DNA from: Anodontia alba | Taxonomy: Eukaryota > Mollusca > Bivalvia > Lucinida > Lucinidae | Reading direction: 5' to 3' | Assembly: GCA_964016985.1 (NCBI GenBank) | Contig: OZ024827.1 | Span: 23,577,275 to 23,641,274, forward strand | Length of the DNA stretch: 64,000 nucleotides | Shown: positions 1 through 10,890 of the stretch, in pieces | Numbering within the stretch: position 1 is the stretch's first letter | How the letters are laid out: each line of letters begins with the position of its first letter | Notes under the pieces: model-generated | What the model was told of the DNA's origin: nothing | Database searches by the model: none | What the model saw: only the letters and a program-made list of their open reading frames with translations | Made by a program: the position numbers and the translations under genes

Positions 1-165
1 AACTCGAGATATTCTAAAAAATCCTACCTGATATAGAGCTAGAAATAGTAACAAACATGTGCACCTAGTTATTTGGTCACGTGGATTCCCCACACTGCTA
101 TCATATATTACATATTTTACGCTTTTTGTTTGACCCGTTTACAGTGTTTATATAGCCGCTCGCAT

Positions 166-251
166 CCCAGCAGGCACACAACGTAGAAATAACGTTGATT
201 CAACGTCAGGACGTTGAATCGACGTTGTTTCAACGTTATGTGCCTGCTGGG
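166..251. mobile_element. Palindromic MITE-like hairpin
   Basis: Terminal inverted repeats CCCAGCAGGCACA (166-178) and its complement (239-251) enclose head-to-head copies of an AACGTTGA/TCAACGT-type motif, so nearly the whole 86 bp folds on itself. No coding capacity. It resembles the short palindromic MITEs common in marine invertebrate genomes. A second element with CCCAG...CTGGG ends lies at 14,078-14,184, but its interior is unrelated. Confidence 0.7.
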
Positions 252-1340
252 CTGGCTCCTGTGAGTATGGATTAGAGATTTTGATAATCAACTGTCGATT
301 CTACCCCCACTTACCACAAAGCATTCAAGCAAATGCAAAAGATAATGGCTTCAAATGATTATGTTTTATTAGTGTTTCGACATGTATAAAACTAATTGAC
401 TTCAAACATGACTTTAAATATTTTTGACCACGAACATAGCCCAACGTACTTGTGGCTCATTTTTTCAGTGCCAGGGGGTAAAATTATGAGGGTCACTGAA
501 GGTTTTTGCTACTTCTGTCATACATTTTCTTACAACATGGGCCGCGTCAAGCGAAACGATGCCTTCAAGCATGCACAAAATGGACAGATGCAAATCATCC
601 TGCATATGTGCATAGTATCATCCGGGCATTTGCTCTCAATTCATACATTCTGTTTGCGGATAGTGAAGATCCTGCTCTGGGGCTACTGATATGCATATAT
701 CCAAAGACACGTTTTCGCATGACACGGCCAATATGTGCACTTCATCTTAGTGCTGTTTCTATTTTCATTTTCTTTGAAAAGAATGAGCCCATTCTGATAA
801 TTTGGAAAATCGAGTTCCACTAAATTCGTTCCTAGGGGGAGGGTGGGGGAATGTGTGTGTGTGAGTGTGGTTGGGGGGCGGGGGCGGAAAACCAACGGTT
901 TCTACTGAAATAATTTGGAAATCAAATTTATCCTTGTCATTAAAACAGTAGAAGGTCAACCCAGGACTTTTCTAGAAAAAGGCCTGTAGATCTCGAATCC
1001 ACGATGATCTATACCAAGACTCCGCATCGAAGCGTATTTGATTCTGAAAAAAAGATTTTTTAAATTGTTTTCATCATCGACTGGTATGGCGGCCATCTTT
1101 GTTTTTAAGCATGATCATTAAATTAAATTTCCAGTTCCCTTCTGAGAGAAGGAGAATGAAATTTGTTGAAAACTGGCCCTCTGAGTTCAGAGAAAAATGC
1201 TTTTAAATTTTATGAGTTGATACAGGTATACAGCCCATGAGCAAGGGAAGATAAAGTTACCCAGGGAATAAAATGTTTTATTATAGCTGAGCAATTTTGA
1301 TACTTTGATCATATATATGTATAAGGAAGCAAATTTGTTA
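252..1340. other. No gene recognised; short G/T-rich patch
   Basis: Only short open frames occur here (97 and 105 codons, overlapping in different frames, without recognisable motifs). Positions 833-890 are G/T-rich (runs of G and GTGTGT). I see nothing else I can support. Confidence 0.5.
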
Positions 1341-1600
1341 TCGCTGTAAAAATATCAAAAGTCAATCTGAAATCATCATTTGAACCAATTTTGTAGATAT
1401 CACAATCCCAATGATATACCAAGGCTTGGTCTTAAAGCTTTCTTGGTTCTGGAAAAGAAAATTTTTAAGTGCTTTAACATACATATAAATGAGCATGTTA
1501 GCCATTTTGGCCAACAGAGGGTGACCATTTGAACAAAATATCAGTCCTCCATTGACAACAAGAAGGCCAAGATGGTCCTGTATCACTCATCTGAGTAAAA
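1341..1600 (-). repeat. Dispersed repeat fragment (family D, reverse orientation)
   Basis: On the minus strand this resembles 27,120-27,340, 27,590-27,850 and 48,250-48,470. Shared landmarks are a CTTGGTATAT box, a TCCAGAACC-like box and TTCAAATGATGA. These copies carry unrelated short frames, so the family is non-coding as far as I can see. Confidence 0.55.
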
Positions 1601-2695
1601 TGCAAATTTCGAGTCAACTAGCCTTTCGGTTCATGAGAACAATTTCAAAATAGATTTTTAAGAGGGCGGTCGTGGCATCACGTTGGATTTTCGATGGAAG
1701 CAAATAATGACTATTTTTATTTACAAGTCGCCCCGATATTTCCTACCACGTTTCCAGTCAATGTGCTTTCGGTTTAGGAGAAGAAGTTCAAAGACTGATC
1801 TTCAAGATGGCGGCCATCTTGGATTGTTGATCGAAACATTTTAGCTATTTTGGATCTACAAGTAGCTCTGATGCTTTCTACCAGCTTTTGAGTCAGTTCG
1901 CCTTTCCAGTCAAGAGAAGAAGTTCAAAACACATTTTCAAGATGATACCCAACGCGGCTATCTTGGATTTTCGATCCGAATGATTTTAACTATTTATGAA
2001 ATACAAGCGACCCCGATACTTCCTATAAAGTTTCAAGTCAATTGGCCTTACGGTTCATGAGTCAAGTTCAAAATATATTTTCAAGATAGCAGCAAAAGCG
2101 GCCATCTTGGATTTCTGACGAGCAATTTTAGCTATTTTAGTCAAGTCACCCTGTTACTTCCTACCAAGTTTCGAGTCAATTGGCATTTCAGTTAATGAGA
2201 CATATTACAAAATAGGATTTCCTGATGGCGGCTTTCTTGGATCTCTGATCTGAACAATTTTAGCCATTTTTGATTTGCAAGTCACCTCAATACTTCCATT
2301 GAATTTTCAAGTCAACTGGCCGTCCGGTTAAGGAGAAAAAAATCGAAACAGATTTTCGTGCTGGCGGTCGTATCAGCCATCTTGGATTTCCGATCGGAAT
2401 GATTTTAGCTTTATTTTTTTTTATCTACAGGTCACCCAGTATTTCATACCAATTTTCGAGTCATTTGGTCTTTCAGTTCAGGAGAAGAAGTTCAAAAAAG
2501 TCTATCACGATGGACGCGGCCATCTTCTATTTCCAATCGGAACAATTTTAGCTATTTTGATCTACAAGTCATCCCAATACTTCCTACCAAGTTTCGAGTC
2601 AACTGGCCATTTTGTTCAGGAGAAGTTTAAAATAAATTTTCAAGATGGAGGTTATAGCAACGCAACAAGTTTAGCTATTTAGACAGAGAGTCAAC
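1600..2695 (+). repeat. Degenerate ~130-150 bp tandem repeats
   Basis: About seven diverged units share the landmarks TTTCGAGTCAATTGGCC, GTTCAGGAGAAGAAGTTC, AAGATGGCGGCCATCTTGGA and ATTTTAGCTATTTTGATC. The GGCGGCCATCTTGG core is itself close to palindromic. Units are too diverged for a recent array. No frame is conserved between units. Confidence 0.75.
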
Positions 2696-3597
2696 TAGAC
2701 AACAATCCTGGGAAGTTTGCTGATCTATATTGTTTGTCAATGTCCCTTTTATATTGGACACTGGACATAAACGGGAATGGCAAAATAGATGCAAAACCCT
2801 CATCTACATAAAATTTCACGCGCAAGAAAAAGAAATATTATTTTCAAAATTAGAATATTCATGAAGATGTACATAGATAGAGTATTATCTGAGCTTTCGA
2901 AACTGTCGTTACAAACATTACTTAATACGTTTCATTATTTCTGTTTCTACGGATAATGTTAACGTAAACAATGGCAAATAGTTACCCTCTCAATTAACAA
3001 CTGTGAAACCGGTAGAGGAAATAAATTATACCTTGTGCATTGGCTAGTATATCTTTCTGCCATTGTTCACAAACAATAATGGAGATAAGTACCATCATTT
3101 AAACAAAAGTAGAACCTTGTAAACGTCCTGGTCGCTTAAATTGTTTGTTCTCTTTATGATGTATTTGTCAGAAATTCAGAGATAATAGATGTTAGGGAAT
3201 ACACCAAGTTAATGGCAACTAGTGGACTTTTCAAATATTGGGTAGATAAATGGTTTTGGTATAAAAGTCTGGGCACAGCATTTCAATCAACATTGCATGT
3301 AGTCTCTCAACCGATGTAGAAATTCAGTATGTTAAATCTAATGTTGGTTGATGTGGTAACATCAGCCCTCCCTCTCCCCTTCAACAAAAGTGAATGAGCT
3401 AGATAAGACAGAAGTAGCAAAGGAACAATGCACTAAACAATGTGGAACAAAACTCCGTAATCAGAGCCCACAAATAATACAATGAGTAAACAATGCATCT
3501 GACATATGTAAACTGCAATAAAAATAGGCAAATCAATATGTGTGTCCGCATTGTATTGATACTGGAGACTAACTACACATGCAATGGCCATGAACAA
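2696..3597. other. Nothing recognised
   Basis: AT-rich, no open frame above 63 codons, no repeat family identified by eye. Confidence 0.4.
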
Positions 3598-3927
3598 AGC
3601 GTCGAACCTCAAAAGCTCGAACACGTTTTTGAGTCCCTATGAAATTCTTCCGATAGCTCAAGAAAACAAATATTTAGCGATTTTTTTTTATCATGAAATT
3701 TTATGCTAAGTGTACTCATTAGAATCGCCTCGATGAGGCGATTCTAACTGATACACACAACATACAAGAATTGTGAAGAAAATAGAAAAAAAAAGAACAA
3801 ATCTCTAAATTATCGCTTTTTGCTTCCTGACCTGGCACCATGATTAACCCTCATTGGCTCGAACTATCTATGTCTCGAACAGTTTTTATGGTCCCAAAGT
3901 TGTTCAAGCCATTGAAGTTCGACTGTA
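3598..3927 (-). mobile_element. ~330-bp TIR MITE (pogo/Tigger-like ends), copy 1
   Basis: The ends are TCGAACCTC... on the left and the complementary GAAGTTCGACTGTA on the right. The reverse complement aligns end to end with 62,637-62,966, including the boxes GGGTTAATCATGGTGCCA and TTTTCTTGAGCTAT. CAGT(T/C)GAACCTC termini flanked by TA recall pogo/Tigger-type nonautonomous elements; that assignment is inference. Internally this copy has a complete palindrome at 3,723-3,747 (GAATCGCCTC / GAGGCGATTC), of which copy 2 retains only one arm. Confidence 0.75.
3723..3747. repeat. Short palindrome inside MITE
   Basis: GAATCGCCTC and its complement around a 3-5 nt centre. The flanking ACTCATTAGAA / TTCTAACTGATAC echoes the larger palindromes at 12,306-12,383 and 16,450-16,510. 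It looks like a truncated member of that palindrome family nested in the MITE. Confidence 0.7.
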
Positions 3928-4450
3928 TTGTGTTGATGCTGCTGCTGAGCTAGAACTTTGCTGTTCGCATGCTTCAATGACCATTACTTCATGTTGCAGA
4001 ATTAATTGTATCTTTCATCTCTCAAGTCGGCCCGGCTCTCATTTCCGTTAAAGGAGACAACTTGTGTGGCTTTCTGTTTGTATTCTACAACAGCAAGACC
4101 CTTCTTTAAAGATGTGTATTTAAAACTGGTGCATATCATTTCCTTTAAGAGTAGACATCTTTTAAGAATGGAGACAAGACAACTGTGAAATAATTACTTG
4201 CTTTCCCCTTAAGCCATTTAACCAACATTCAGATCACAACATTCGTCTTTTCTAAATCCTTTACCAAACTAGTACACTATGCATGTCGTTTTCATGTACT
4301 CATACATACTAACAGTATGTAACAGTATGGTACGAAACTTTTTGTCAATATATGTTTCTCAAACATTTAAAATGAATAGATACACATTCAGAGGAGACAA
4401 CTGTGTCAATATAGCTTTTTGTCCCCTTCTTAAAAAACGGGGATGTAATC
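3928..4450. other. Nothing recognised
   Basis: Short overlapping frames only (65 and 60 codons). No motif or repeat identified. Confidence 0.4.
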
Positions 4451-5165
4451 TATAAGGAAAGTATTTGCTCCCTCTAGGAGCAAATACTTTCCTTATAAGA
4501 GGGAGCAAATACTTTCCTTATAGAGTAGACCCCTCTGGAAAATTCTTTCCTTTTAGAGTAGACCCCTCTGGAAAATACTTTCCTTATAGAGTAGACCCCA
4601 CTGAAAAATACTTTCTTGATCGAGTAGACCCTCTGGAAAATACTTTCCATATAGAGTAAACCCCTTTGAAAACATTTTCCTGATAGAGTAGACCCCTCTG
4701 GAAAATATTTTCCTTATAGAGTAGACCCCGCTGGAAACTACTTTCCTTATAGAGTAGACCCTTCTGGAAAATACTTTCCTTATAGAGTTGACGCCTCTAG
4801 ATAATACTTTCCTTATAGAATAGACCCCTCTGGAAAATACTTTCCTTATAGAGTAGACCCTTCTAGAAAATATTTTCCTAATAGAGTAGTAGACCCCTCT
4901 AGAAAATACTCTCCTCATAGACTAGACCCCTGTAGAAAATATTTTCCTTATAGAGTAGACACCTCTGGAAAATACTTTCCTTATACAGTAGACCCCTCTA
5001 GAAAATATTTTCCTTATAAAGTAGACGCCTCTGGTAAATACTTTGCTTATAGAGTTGACCCTCTCTGGAAAATACTTTCCTTGTAGAGTAGACACCTCTG
5101 GTAAATACTTTCCCTTAAAGAGTAGACCCTTCTGGAAAATACTCTCCTGATAGAGTAGACCGCTC
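4451..5165 (+). repeat. 33-bp minisatellite array, part 1
   Basis: About twenty units of the type TAGAGTAGACCCCTCTGG + AAAATACTTTCCTTA, with small indels. The left edge is a head-to-head inversion: 4,451-4,471 and 4,477-4,497 are perfect 21-bp complementary arms. Because 33 is a multiple of three, the minus strand has long spurious open frames encoding an 11-residue SIRKVFSRGVY-type repeat. These are not evidence of a gene. Confidence 0.9.
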
Positions 5166-5170
5166 AGAAG

Positions 5171-5204
<34 letters not shown>

Positions 5205-5531
5205 TAAGAGAAAAGTCCAGGGAGTGCCAAAATCACAAACCGCAGCCCTTCCAAGACACCAAGAGGAAGAGGAAACCGACAAATCCAAATAACCACAAAT
5301 CGAACAAACGTACGAAAAGCACTAAGATTAGCTCTGTCTTTCCCCAAACAAGGTAATCAGAAAGCTAAAAGGACTGAAAAACACAAGAACAAAATGACAC
5401 AAGGTAAGACATAAAACAAATCGCTTCGTAGAATAAACCACAAAGTAACAAAGAGTAAGACTAACACCGGGACCACCACCTTAGAACCGTCAGTAGAGTA
5501 AAGCACTTTTACAGCTGGCCAACTTCACCAA
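5166..5531 (-). mobile_element. Retroelement 3' tail inserted in the minisatellite
   Basis: The minus strand reads the same sequence as 15,060-15,432. It starts near GAAGTTGGCCAGCTG at 5,530 and ends in CTCTTACC followed by a pure T-run of about 35 nt (plus-strand A-run 5,169-5,203). Minisatellite units lie on both sides, so the tail landed inside a pre-existing array. The 5' truncation fits target-primed reverse transcription. Confidence 0.85.
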
Positions 5532-5700
5532 CTTCGTAAAACACTTTCCTTATAGAGAAGACCCCGTTAGAAAATACTTTTCTTGAAGAGTAGACCCCTC
5601 TAGAAAATACTCTCTTGATAGAGCAGAACCCTTTGGTAAATACTTTCCTTAAAGAGTAAATCCCTCTAGAAAATACTCTCCTTATAAAACAGACCCCTTT
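5532..5700 (+). repeat. 33-bp minisatellite array, part 2
   Basis: About five more diverged units of the 4,451-5,165 array, resuming immediately after the retroelement tail. Confidence 0.85.
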
Positions 5701-6143
5701 TCAGAAGTGGCTTGGTGTGCAGTACAGCAAAAAGCCACAAATGTTTTCTTTGTTTGCTGGAAAGGGCGAAATTGTACCAAAAAATCCAGTTCCCTTAGTA
5801 TTTTAGGAGCATTAAAACAAACAGGCAGCACTATGTGAAAGTATACTTCTGGGAACGTGTGGAGAGCAAAGGTACAGATCAGACTGCACATGATCTGCGC
5901 TGTGTACTTACATATTTTTTGTATACTGTAGTGTGCATGTATAGTAAACGCCTTTATCAGACTATGCGGCTTTGCTAACTCATGTAAATCTTCAGTGTTT
6001 ATATGAGCCCTAATGTATTTTCTCGTTGTGCAGATCAGACAATAACAGCCAGTAGCTAAGCCAAATGCCTTATGACATGTGCGACCAAATCTGCATATTG
6101 AGAATAGGTTTGGCGATTCAGTTACACTACCCGGGCATATTAT
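5701..6143. other. Unassigned; contains most of a 175-codon minus frame
   Basis: A minus-strand frame (5,682-6,209) is open for 175 codons with many Cys and His residues. It runs through a hairpin repeat at its start and into the minisatellite at its end, and shows no domain I recognise. I treat it as non-coding. Confidence 0.3.
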
Positions 6144-6202
6144 CAAAACATGGTTGTGCTGACATCTTGTATAAAACAAGATGTCAGCACAATCATGTTT
6201 TG
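6144..6202. repeat. 27-bp near-perfect hairpin with 5-nt loop
   Basis: Arms 6,144-6,170 and 6,176-6,202 are complementary at 26 of 27 positions, and the one exception would be a G-U wobble in RNA. The loop is ATAAA. There is no obvious TIR or target duplication. It could be a minimal MITE or, if transcribed, a dsRNA/small-RNA precursor. Confidence 0.85.
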
Positions 6203-6535
6203 TAGTCAACTATTTTCGGTTTCGTACAATTGTTTGCACGTCATGATATATACGTGGCCTAGTTCAAACGTGTACAAATTATTTATCTATCCTTGGGCGC
6301 CTTTCTGGATCCTAGAATTCTGCCTTTGAAGACTGTGCTGCTCGAAGAAATATGTGTGACTATATTTAATTTAAAAAAAATCGCTCATGTTTACGAGATG
6401 ATTCGAAAGAACAACAACTCATTCACAATTGCTAAATATGTTCTTCAGTCTTGTATTAGGCCACTTCTGAAAGGTAGTCGGAAAAGGAGCACTGCTACGG
6501 GATTCATGAATATTTAAGAGGTCCGCCCTTCTTGT
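6203..6535. other. Nothing recognised
   Basis: Short open frames without motifs; no repeat identified. Confidence 0.4.
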
Positions 6536-6870
6536 TTCGGATATGTTCGGACAGAGAAGCTCTTTTACAGGTTGAAGAGCAGCGGTAGGGGTATATCTTG
6601 TCTTTACTATATACCAGCACTTCAGAGGAGCTCCTTTACAGGTTGAAGAGCACCAGAAGGGATATGTCTTTTTTATATATAACAGCACTTCAGAGAAGCT
6701 ATTTTACAAGTTGAAGAGCACCGGCGGGGGTATATCTAGTCTTTAGTGTAAAACACCACTTAAGAGGAGCTCTTGTACAGGTTGAAGAGCACCAGTAGGG
6801 GTATATCTTATTTTGACTGTAAAACGGCACTTCAGAGGAGCTCTTGTACAGGTTAAAGAGGACCAGAAGG
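6536..6870 (+). repeat. ~72-bp tandem repeat, small array
   Basis: Four to five units built from GAGGAGCTCTTTTACAGG, TTGAAGAGCACCAG and GGGGTATATCTTGTCTTT. This is the same unit as the larger array at 7,340-8,400. Confidence 0.85.
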
Positions 6871-7122
6871 AGTACAGTTCCACCTGTGTTCAAGACCACC
6901 TTTGAACAGACAACCTGTCTACTAAGACCACTTCAGATTCCTCCCATCAAGAAATACTGTATAAATTAACTTTGAACAGAGACCACCTGTGTAGTGAGAC
7001 CAGAGGACAGTCAAATTGTTCCTTAATTCTCATTTTCACCATCACTTAATTGCAGTGACTCAAATTGATAAATTGGGCAAATAATGGCTTGAATGAGATT
7101 AATTAATTAAAATTAATTACTA
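6871..7122. repeat. Degenerate GACCACCT-GAACAGA repeats
   Basis: Two or three copies of a motif like AGACCACCTTTGAACAGA occur at 6,890-7,010. The same motif recurs at the inner ends of the foldback arms (7,255-7,330 and 8,398-8,430). Confidence 0.5.
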
Positions 7123-8575
7123 AAGCCTTATATAGATTATTGCTCTAACCACTTCACTTATTAAGTGTAAGTAGACATGATCTAAATAATGCTGCTGAAT
7201 CCTTGCATTCTGTACTTTGTATTCATTTTACTGCTTAATCAGTAAATAAACCCACCCTCTGAATAGACCACCTGTGAGCAAAGAAATTCTTTGCTTCTTC
7301 CCGTGAGTGGTCTTTGTAAACAGGTTGGACTGTATATCTTGTCTTTGTATAGGATAGCACTACAGAGGAGCTCTGTTGCAGGTTGAAGAACACCAGTATG
7401 GGTATGGTATATCTTGTCTTTGTTGTATGACAGCTTTACAGAGGAGCTGTATTACAGGTTGAAGAGCACCAACAGGGGTATATCTTGTCTTTGCTGTATG
7501 ATAGCTCTACAGGGGAGCTTCTTTGTTTTACAGGTTGAAGAGCACCAGTTGGGATATATCTTATCTTTGCCGTATAAAGCACAACAGATGAGCTCTTTTA
7601 TACGTTGAAGAACACCAGTATGGGTTTATCTTGTCTTTGCTGTATGTTAGCACTCCAGAGGAGCTCTCTTACAAATTGAATAGCACCAGTGGGGGTATAT
7701 ATTGCCTTTGGTTTAGGATAGCACTACAGAGGAGCTCTTTTACAGATTTAAGACACCAGTAAGGGTTTATCTTCTCTTTGCTGTATGATAGCTCTATAGA
7801 GGAGCTCTTTTACAGATGGAAGAGCACCAGTAGGATAGCACTACAGAGGAACTTTTTTGCAGGTTGAAGAGCACCAGTAGGGGTATATCTTGTCTTTGTT
7901 GTATGATAGCTCTACAGAGGAGGTGTATTACAGATTGAAGAGCACCAGTAGGGGTATATCTTGTCTTTGCTGTATGATAGCACTACAGGGAGCTTTTTTT
8001 AAGAGTAAAGAGCACAAGTTGGAGTACATCTTATCTTTGCTGTATGATAGCACTACAGAGGAGCTCTTTTATATCCTTACTGGTGCTCTTCAACCTGTAA
8101 GAGCTCCTCTGTAGTGCTTTTATACAGCAGAGACAACATGTACCCCTACTGGTGCTCTTCAATCTGAAAAAAGGGCTCTTGTGTAGTGCTATCCTAAACC
8201 AAAGACAATATATACCCTTATTGGTGCTCTTCAACCTGTACCAGAGCTCCTCTGGAGTGCAACCATAAAGCAAAGACAAGATAAACCCTTACTGATATTT
8301 TTCAACTTATAAAAGAGTCCTCTGTAGTGCTATCCTACGGCAAAGATAAGATGTACTCCAACTTGTGCTCTTTAACCTTAAAAAAGCTCCTTTTTCTTTG
8401 TTCAAAAGTGGTCTTTATTCAGAGCGTGGGTTCATTTACTGATTAAGCAGAAAAATGAATACATAGAACAGAATGCAAGGATTCAGCAGCATTATTTAGA
8501 CATTGATTGGTAATGTCTACCTACACTTAATCAGTGATGTAGTTAGAGCTTTCAAGAGCAATAATCTTTATCCGT
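7123..8575. mobile_element. Foldback-type element with internal inverted array
   Basis: The outer arms 7,123-7,330 and about 8,400-8,575 are inverted copies; both carry AATAATGCTGCTGAATCC and its neighbours. Between them ~72-bp units run forward (7,340-8,075) and then reverse (about 8,085-8,400), so the whole 1.45 kb is a large imperfect palindrome. There is no coding capacity beyond repeat artefacts. Foldback (FB-like) elements have long TIRs built of tandem subrepeats, which fits. I see no transposase. Confidence 0.75.
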
Positions 8576-8738
8576 TTTTTTTCCCTTTTTTAATTAGCGT
8601 ATGCCAGTAAAAGAAAATCGCTGTAACATGTATTATATTAGTTATTTATATATTAATATTGCAAAGATTATGCAAAAATGATATAAACTTGATTCTGTTG
8701 AATAATTAACTCATTCCAAAATGGTCATAAGCAAAAAT

Positions 8739-8774
<36 letters not shown>

Positions 8775-9889
8775 CAATTTTGTTTTGTTTTAACGGTTTT
8801 ATATATGTACATTGCGCAATTATCCATTTCAAGGTTGTTTGGCTTATTTTGTATGGATGTTACAATGCATCATTGATACCGAAATAAATAAATAATACAA
8901 ATGCTTGAAATTGTAGCCAAGAACAATAACTTTATTTAATATGGCATAATTTTGCAGATTTTCCTCAGACATATACGCCTAAAACCAATTGTTTTGGTTT
9001 TTTTTACATATGTTACCTTGTGTCAAATGTTTTGTAAAATGCGCAAACAGTATTTGAAACATTGGATTAGCATTATTTATTTACAGCAGGTGCTGCCAGA
9101 ATTAAACACAAATCTAATGGCTTTGATGAATTGATAAGCAACTATGTTATGAAAACATCTTCTTCTCTTTGTTGTTGATAACTGTTTGTTAACTTCATAA
9201 ACAGAATATTACGGCCATACTAAAGCAAGTAGGATTATTTATTTTATGTGAAAAAGAAACATGAAAACATGTTTAAATGCTTTAAATGCTGCCCAAGGAA
9301 GGCCTAAGATCTATGCACAATTGCTATATTTGAGTAAGATGAATACTTCTTTTTAGATCGCAAACTGTTACTCTTCTTTCATTGAATTTAGTGGGGGTAA
9401 CGTACGTAACAGACTATTACACACAAATGTCACCAGACAGGGTGCAAACACCTTTAAGTTTAATAAACATTACCCTTTAAGATAGGCCATGTCTGCAAAG
9501 TTCTCTAGGGTTGAGAGTTAATCACTATCTGTCCAGGAGTCTAATAGGTACGAAATTCTATGATGATTTCGCACGAAAAGGTAATGTAGAGGCTGATCAG
9601 TATTTATTAACTTACGACGAAATTTTTCCCATGAAAATACGCAATACAAGTACTTCCTAGTTGAATATGATTGGTCACATGACCAAGGTATTCAAATTAA
9701 TTTATTGCGAGGGTAAACTATGTATTTATTGATTAGAAACATTGTTCATATACAGTTTACAGCCATTTGTGTATTATGGACTCAAATGTGACTGGTAAGT
9801 CTGTTTAGTCTGAGGACTAAAGGAGAGGGTTGGGAGTCCGTAAAAACACAGTTAAACTTATTTGTGCCTAGCGTCCGATATAAGGAACA
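8576..9889. other. Unassigned AT-rich sequence with T-tract
   Basis: A homopolymer T-tract lies at 8,741-8,774. No open frame above 60 codons and no repeat family identified. Confidence 0.4.
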
Positions 9890-10060
9890 TTGACAAGCAG
9901 TGTAGACCTAGACCAGACGCCGCAGAACGCGGCGTCTGATAAGATCTACATTGTTTGCGTTAAAAATAGAATTTCTAACAAACAGTAATAATGAAAACTG
10001 ACCAGACACCTTTCTAATGGAAATTGACCGGTCCAAAGAATGGATTGCGCCCCCAACAAT
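9890..10060 (+). repeat. Dispersed repeat (family G: GTAGACC...CAGACGCCGC hairpin)
   Basis: AGTGTAGACC is followed by a GC-rich hairpin (CAGACGCCGC / GCGGCGTCTG, 9,916-9,940), then GATCTACATTGTTTGC and a tail with CAGACACC and GACCGGTCCA. Related copies are at 12,124-12,560, 14,345-14,430 and 15,545-15,680. In each the hairpin stem is kept while its bases differ. Confidence 0.7.
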
Positions 10061-10682
10061 TCTGGTGGTGACCGTTTTCAAATTGTATATCTGGCAGTTA
10101 CTTTTCATTTATTTGTTGCTTTTCATTTCTTTGTTCTGTTCGAGATGTCCTCGCTCTGGTCTTTAGTAAGTGGCGTTTTGTGTTGTCATTTCTTAACATT
10201 AATTTTTTTACCTCTGCCTGGCGCTTGCTAGGCCGCAGCCTGGCGCTTGGTAGGTGGTTGGGGTGAGGGCGGGGGGGGGGGGTGGAAGAGGGCGGGAGGC
10301 CGTGTTTGACCTTTTCGGGGGAGAGGGGAGGGTGCGGGAGGCGGGAGGCCGTGTATCACCTTTTTCGGGATATCTAGAATTTGTGTTATTTATGTTTAAA
10401 AATAACGTGGAAAACGGCACTTATGCGATCTGAAAACAGTGAAGGCTAAGGAGCCTGCGCATCCGTGCAGGCGGATCTGAGCATTCTCTCTTCGGTTATA
10501 GAAACTAAAGACATACAGTTTATCTTCGATAAGGGAATTTTCGAAATTATTATTGTTATAACTACTAATATTGTTGTTGTTGTCGTCGTTGTTGTTGTTG
10601 AATTAGCTTAAACCCTTTAAACCGGTTTACTTTGACGTAACATTTCCAAAGTGCTCCGTAGTACCACATCTATGTTCCTTAG
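10061..10682. other. Unassigned; G-rich patch
   Basis: 10,255-10,360 is strongly G-rich, including a run of ten or more G. Trinucleotide GTT/GTC repeats lie at 10,572-10,600. The frames here are compositional artefacts. Confidence 0.45.
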
Positions 10683-10811
10683 CCTTTTAGCGCCAAACAC
10701 AAACACAGCAGACGACATTCTGATTTTTGTATTGTTCAGGATAAAGAAGGTTTAAATTTCATATGAATCCGCAGACGATTCACATGAAATGTTAAGTCTT
10801 CTTTTTTTCCG

Positions 10812-10845
<34 letters not shown>

Positions 10846-10890
10846 CAGAGAATGTCGTCTGCTACAAATTTGCTTGGCGCTTTAAGACAT
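10683..10890. mobile_element. ~205-bp foldback repeat
   Basis: Inverted ends AGCGCCAA...GCAGACGACATTC (10,686-10,724) and GAATGTCGTCTGC...TTGGCGCTTTAA (10,851-10,886) enclose an inner hairpin (ATTTCATATGAATC / GATTCACATGAAAT) and an A-tract at 10,815-10,843. A decayed fragment of the same motif is at 11,218-11,262. Confidence 0.65.

Noticed and set aside
4553..5347. Two long minus-strand frames (121 and 141 codons) with an 11-residue repeat
   Set aside because: They follow from a 33-bp minisatellite with no stops in that phase, and the second runs on through a homopolymer into the retroelement tail.
5682..6209. 175-codon Cys/His-rich minus frame
   Set aside because: No recognisable domain. 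Its start lies in a hairpin repeat and its end in the minisatellite. Length alone is not enough in this composition.
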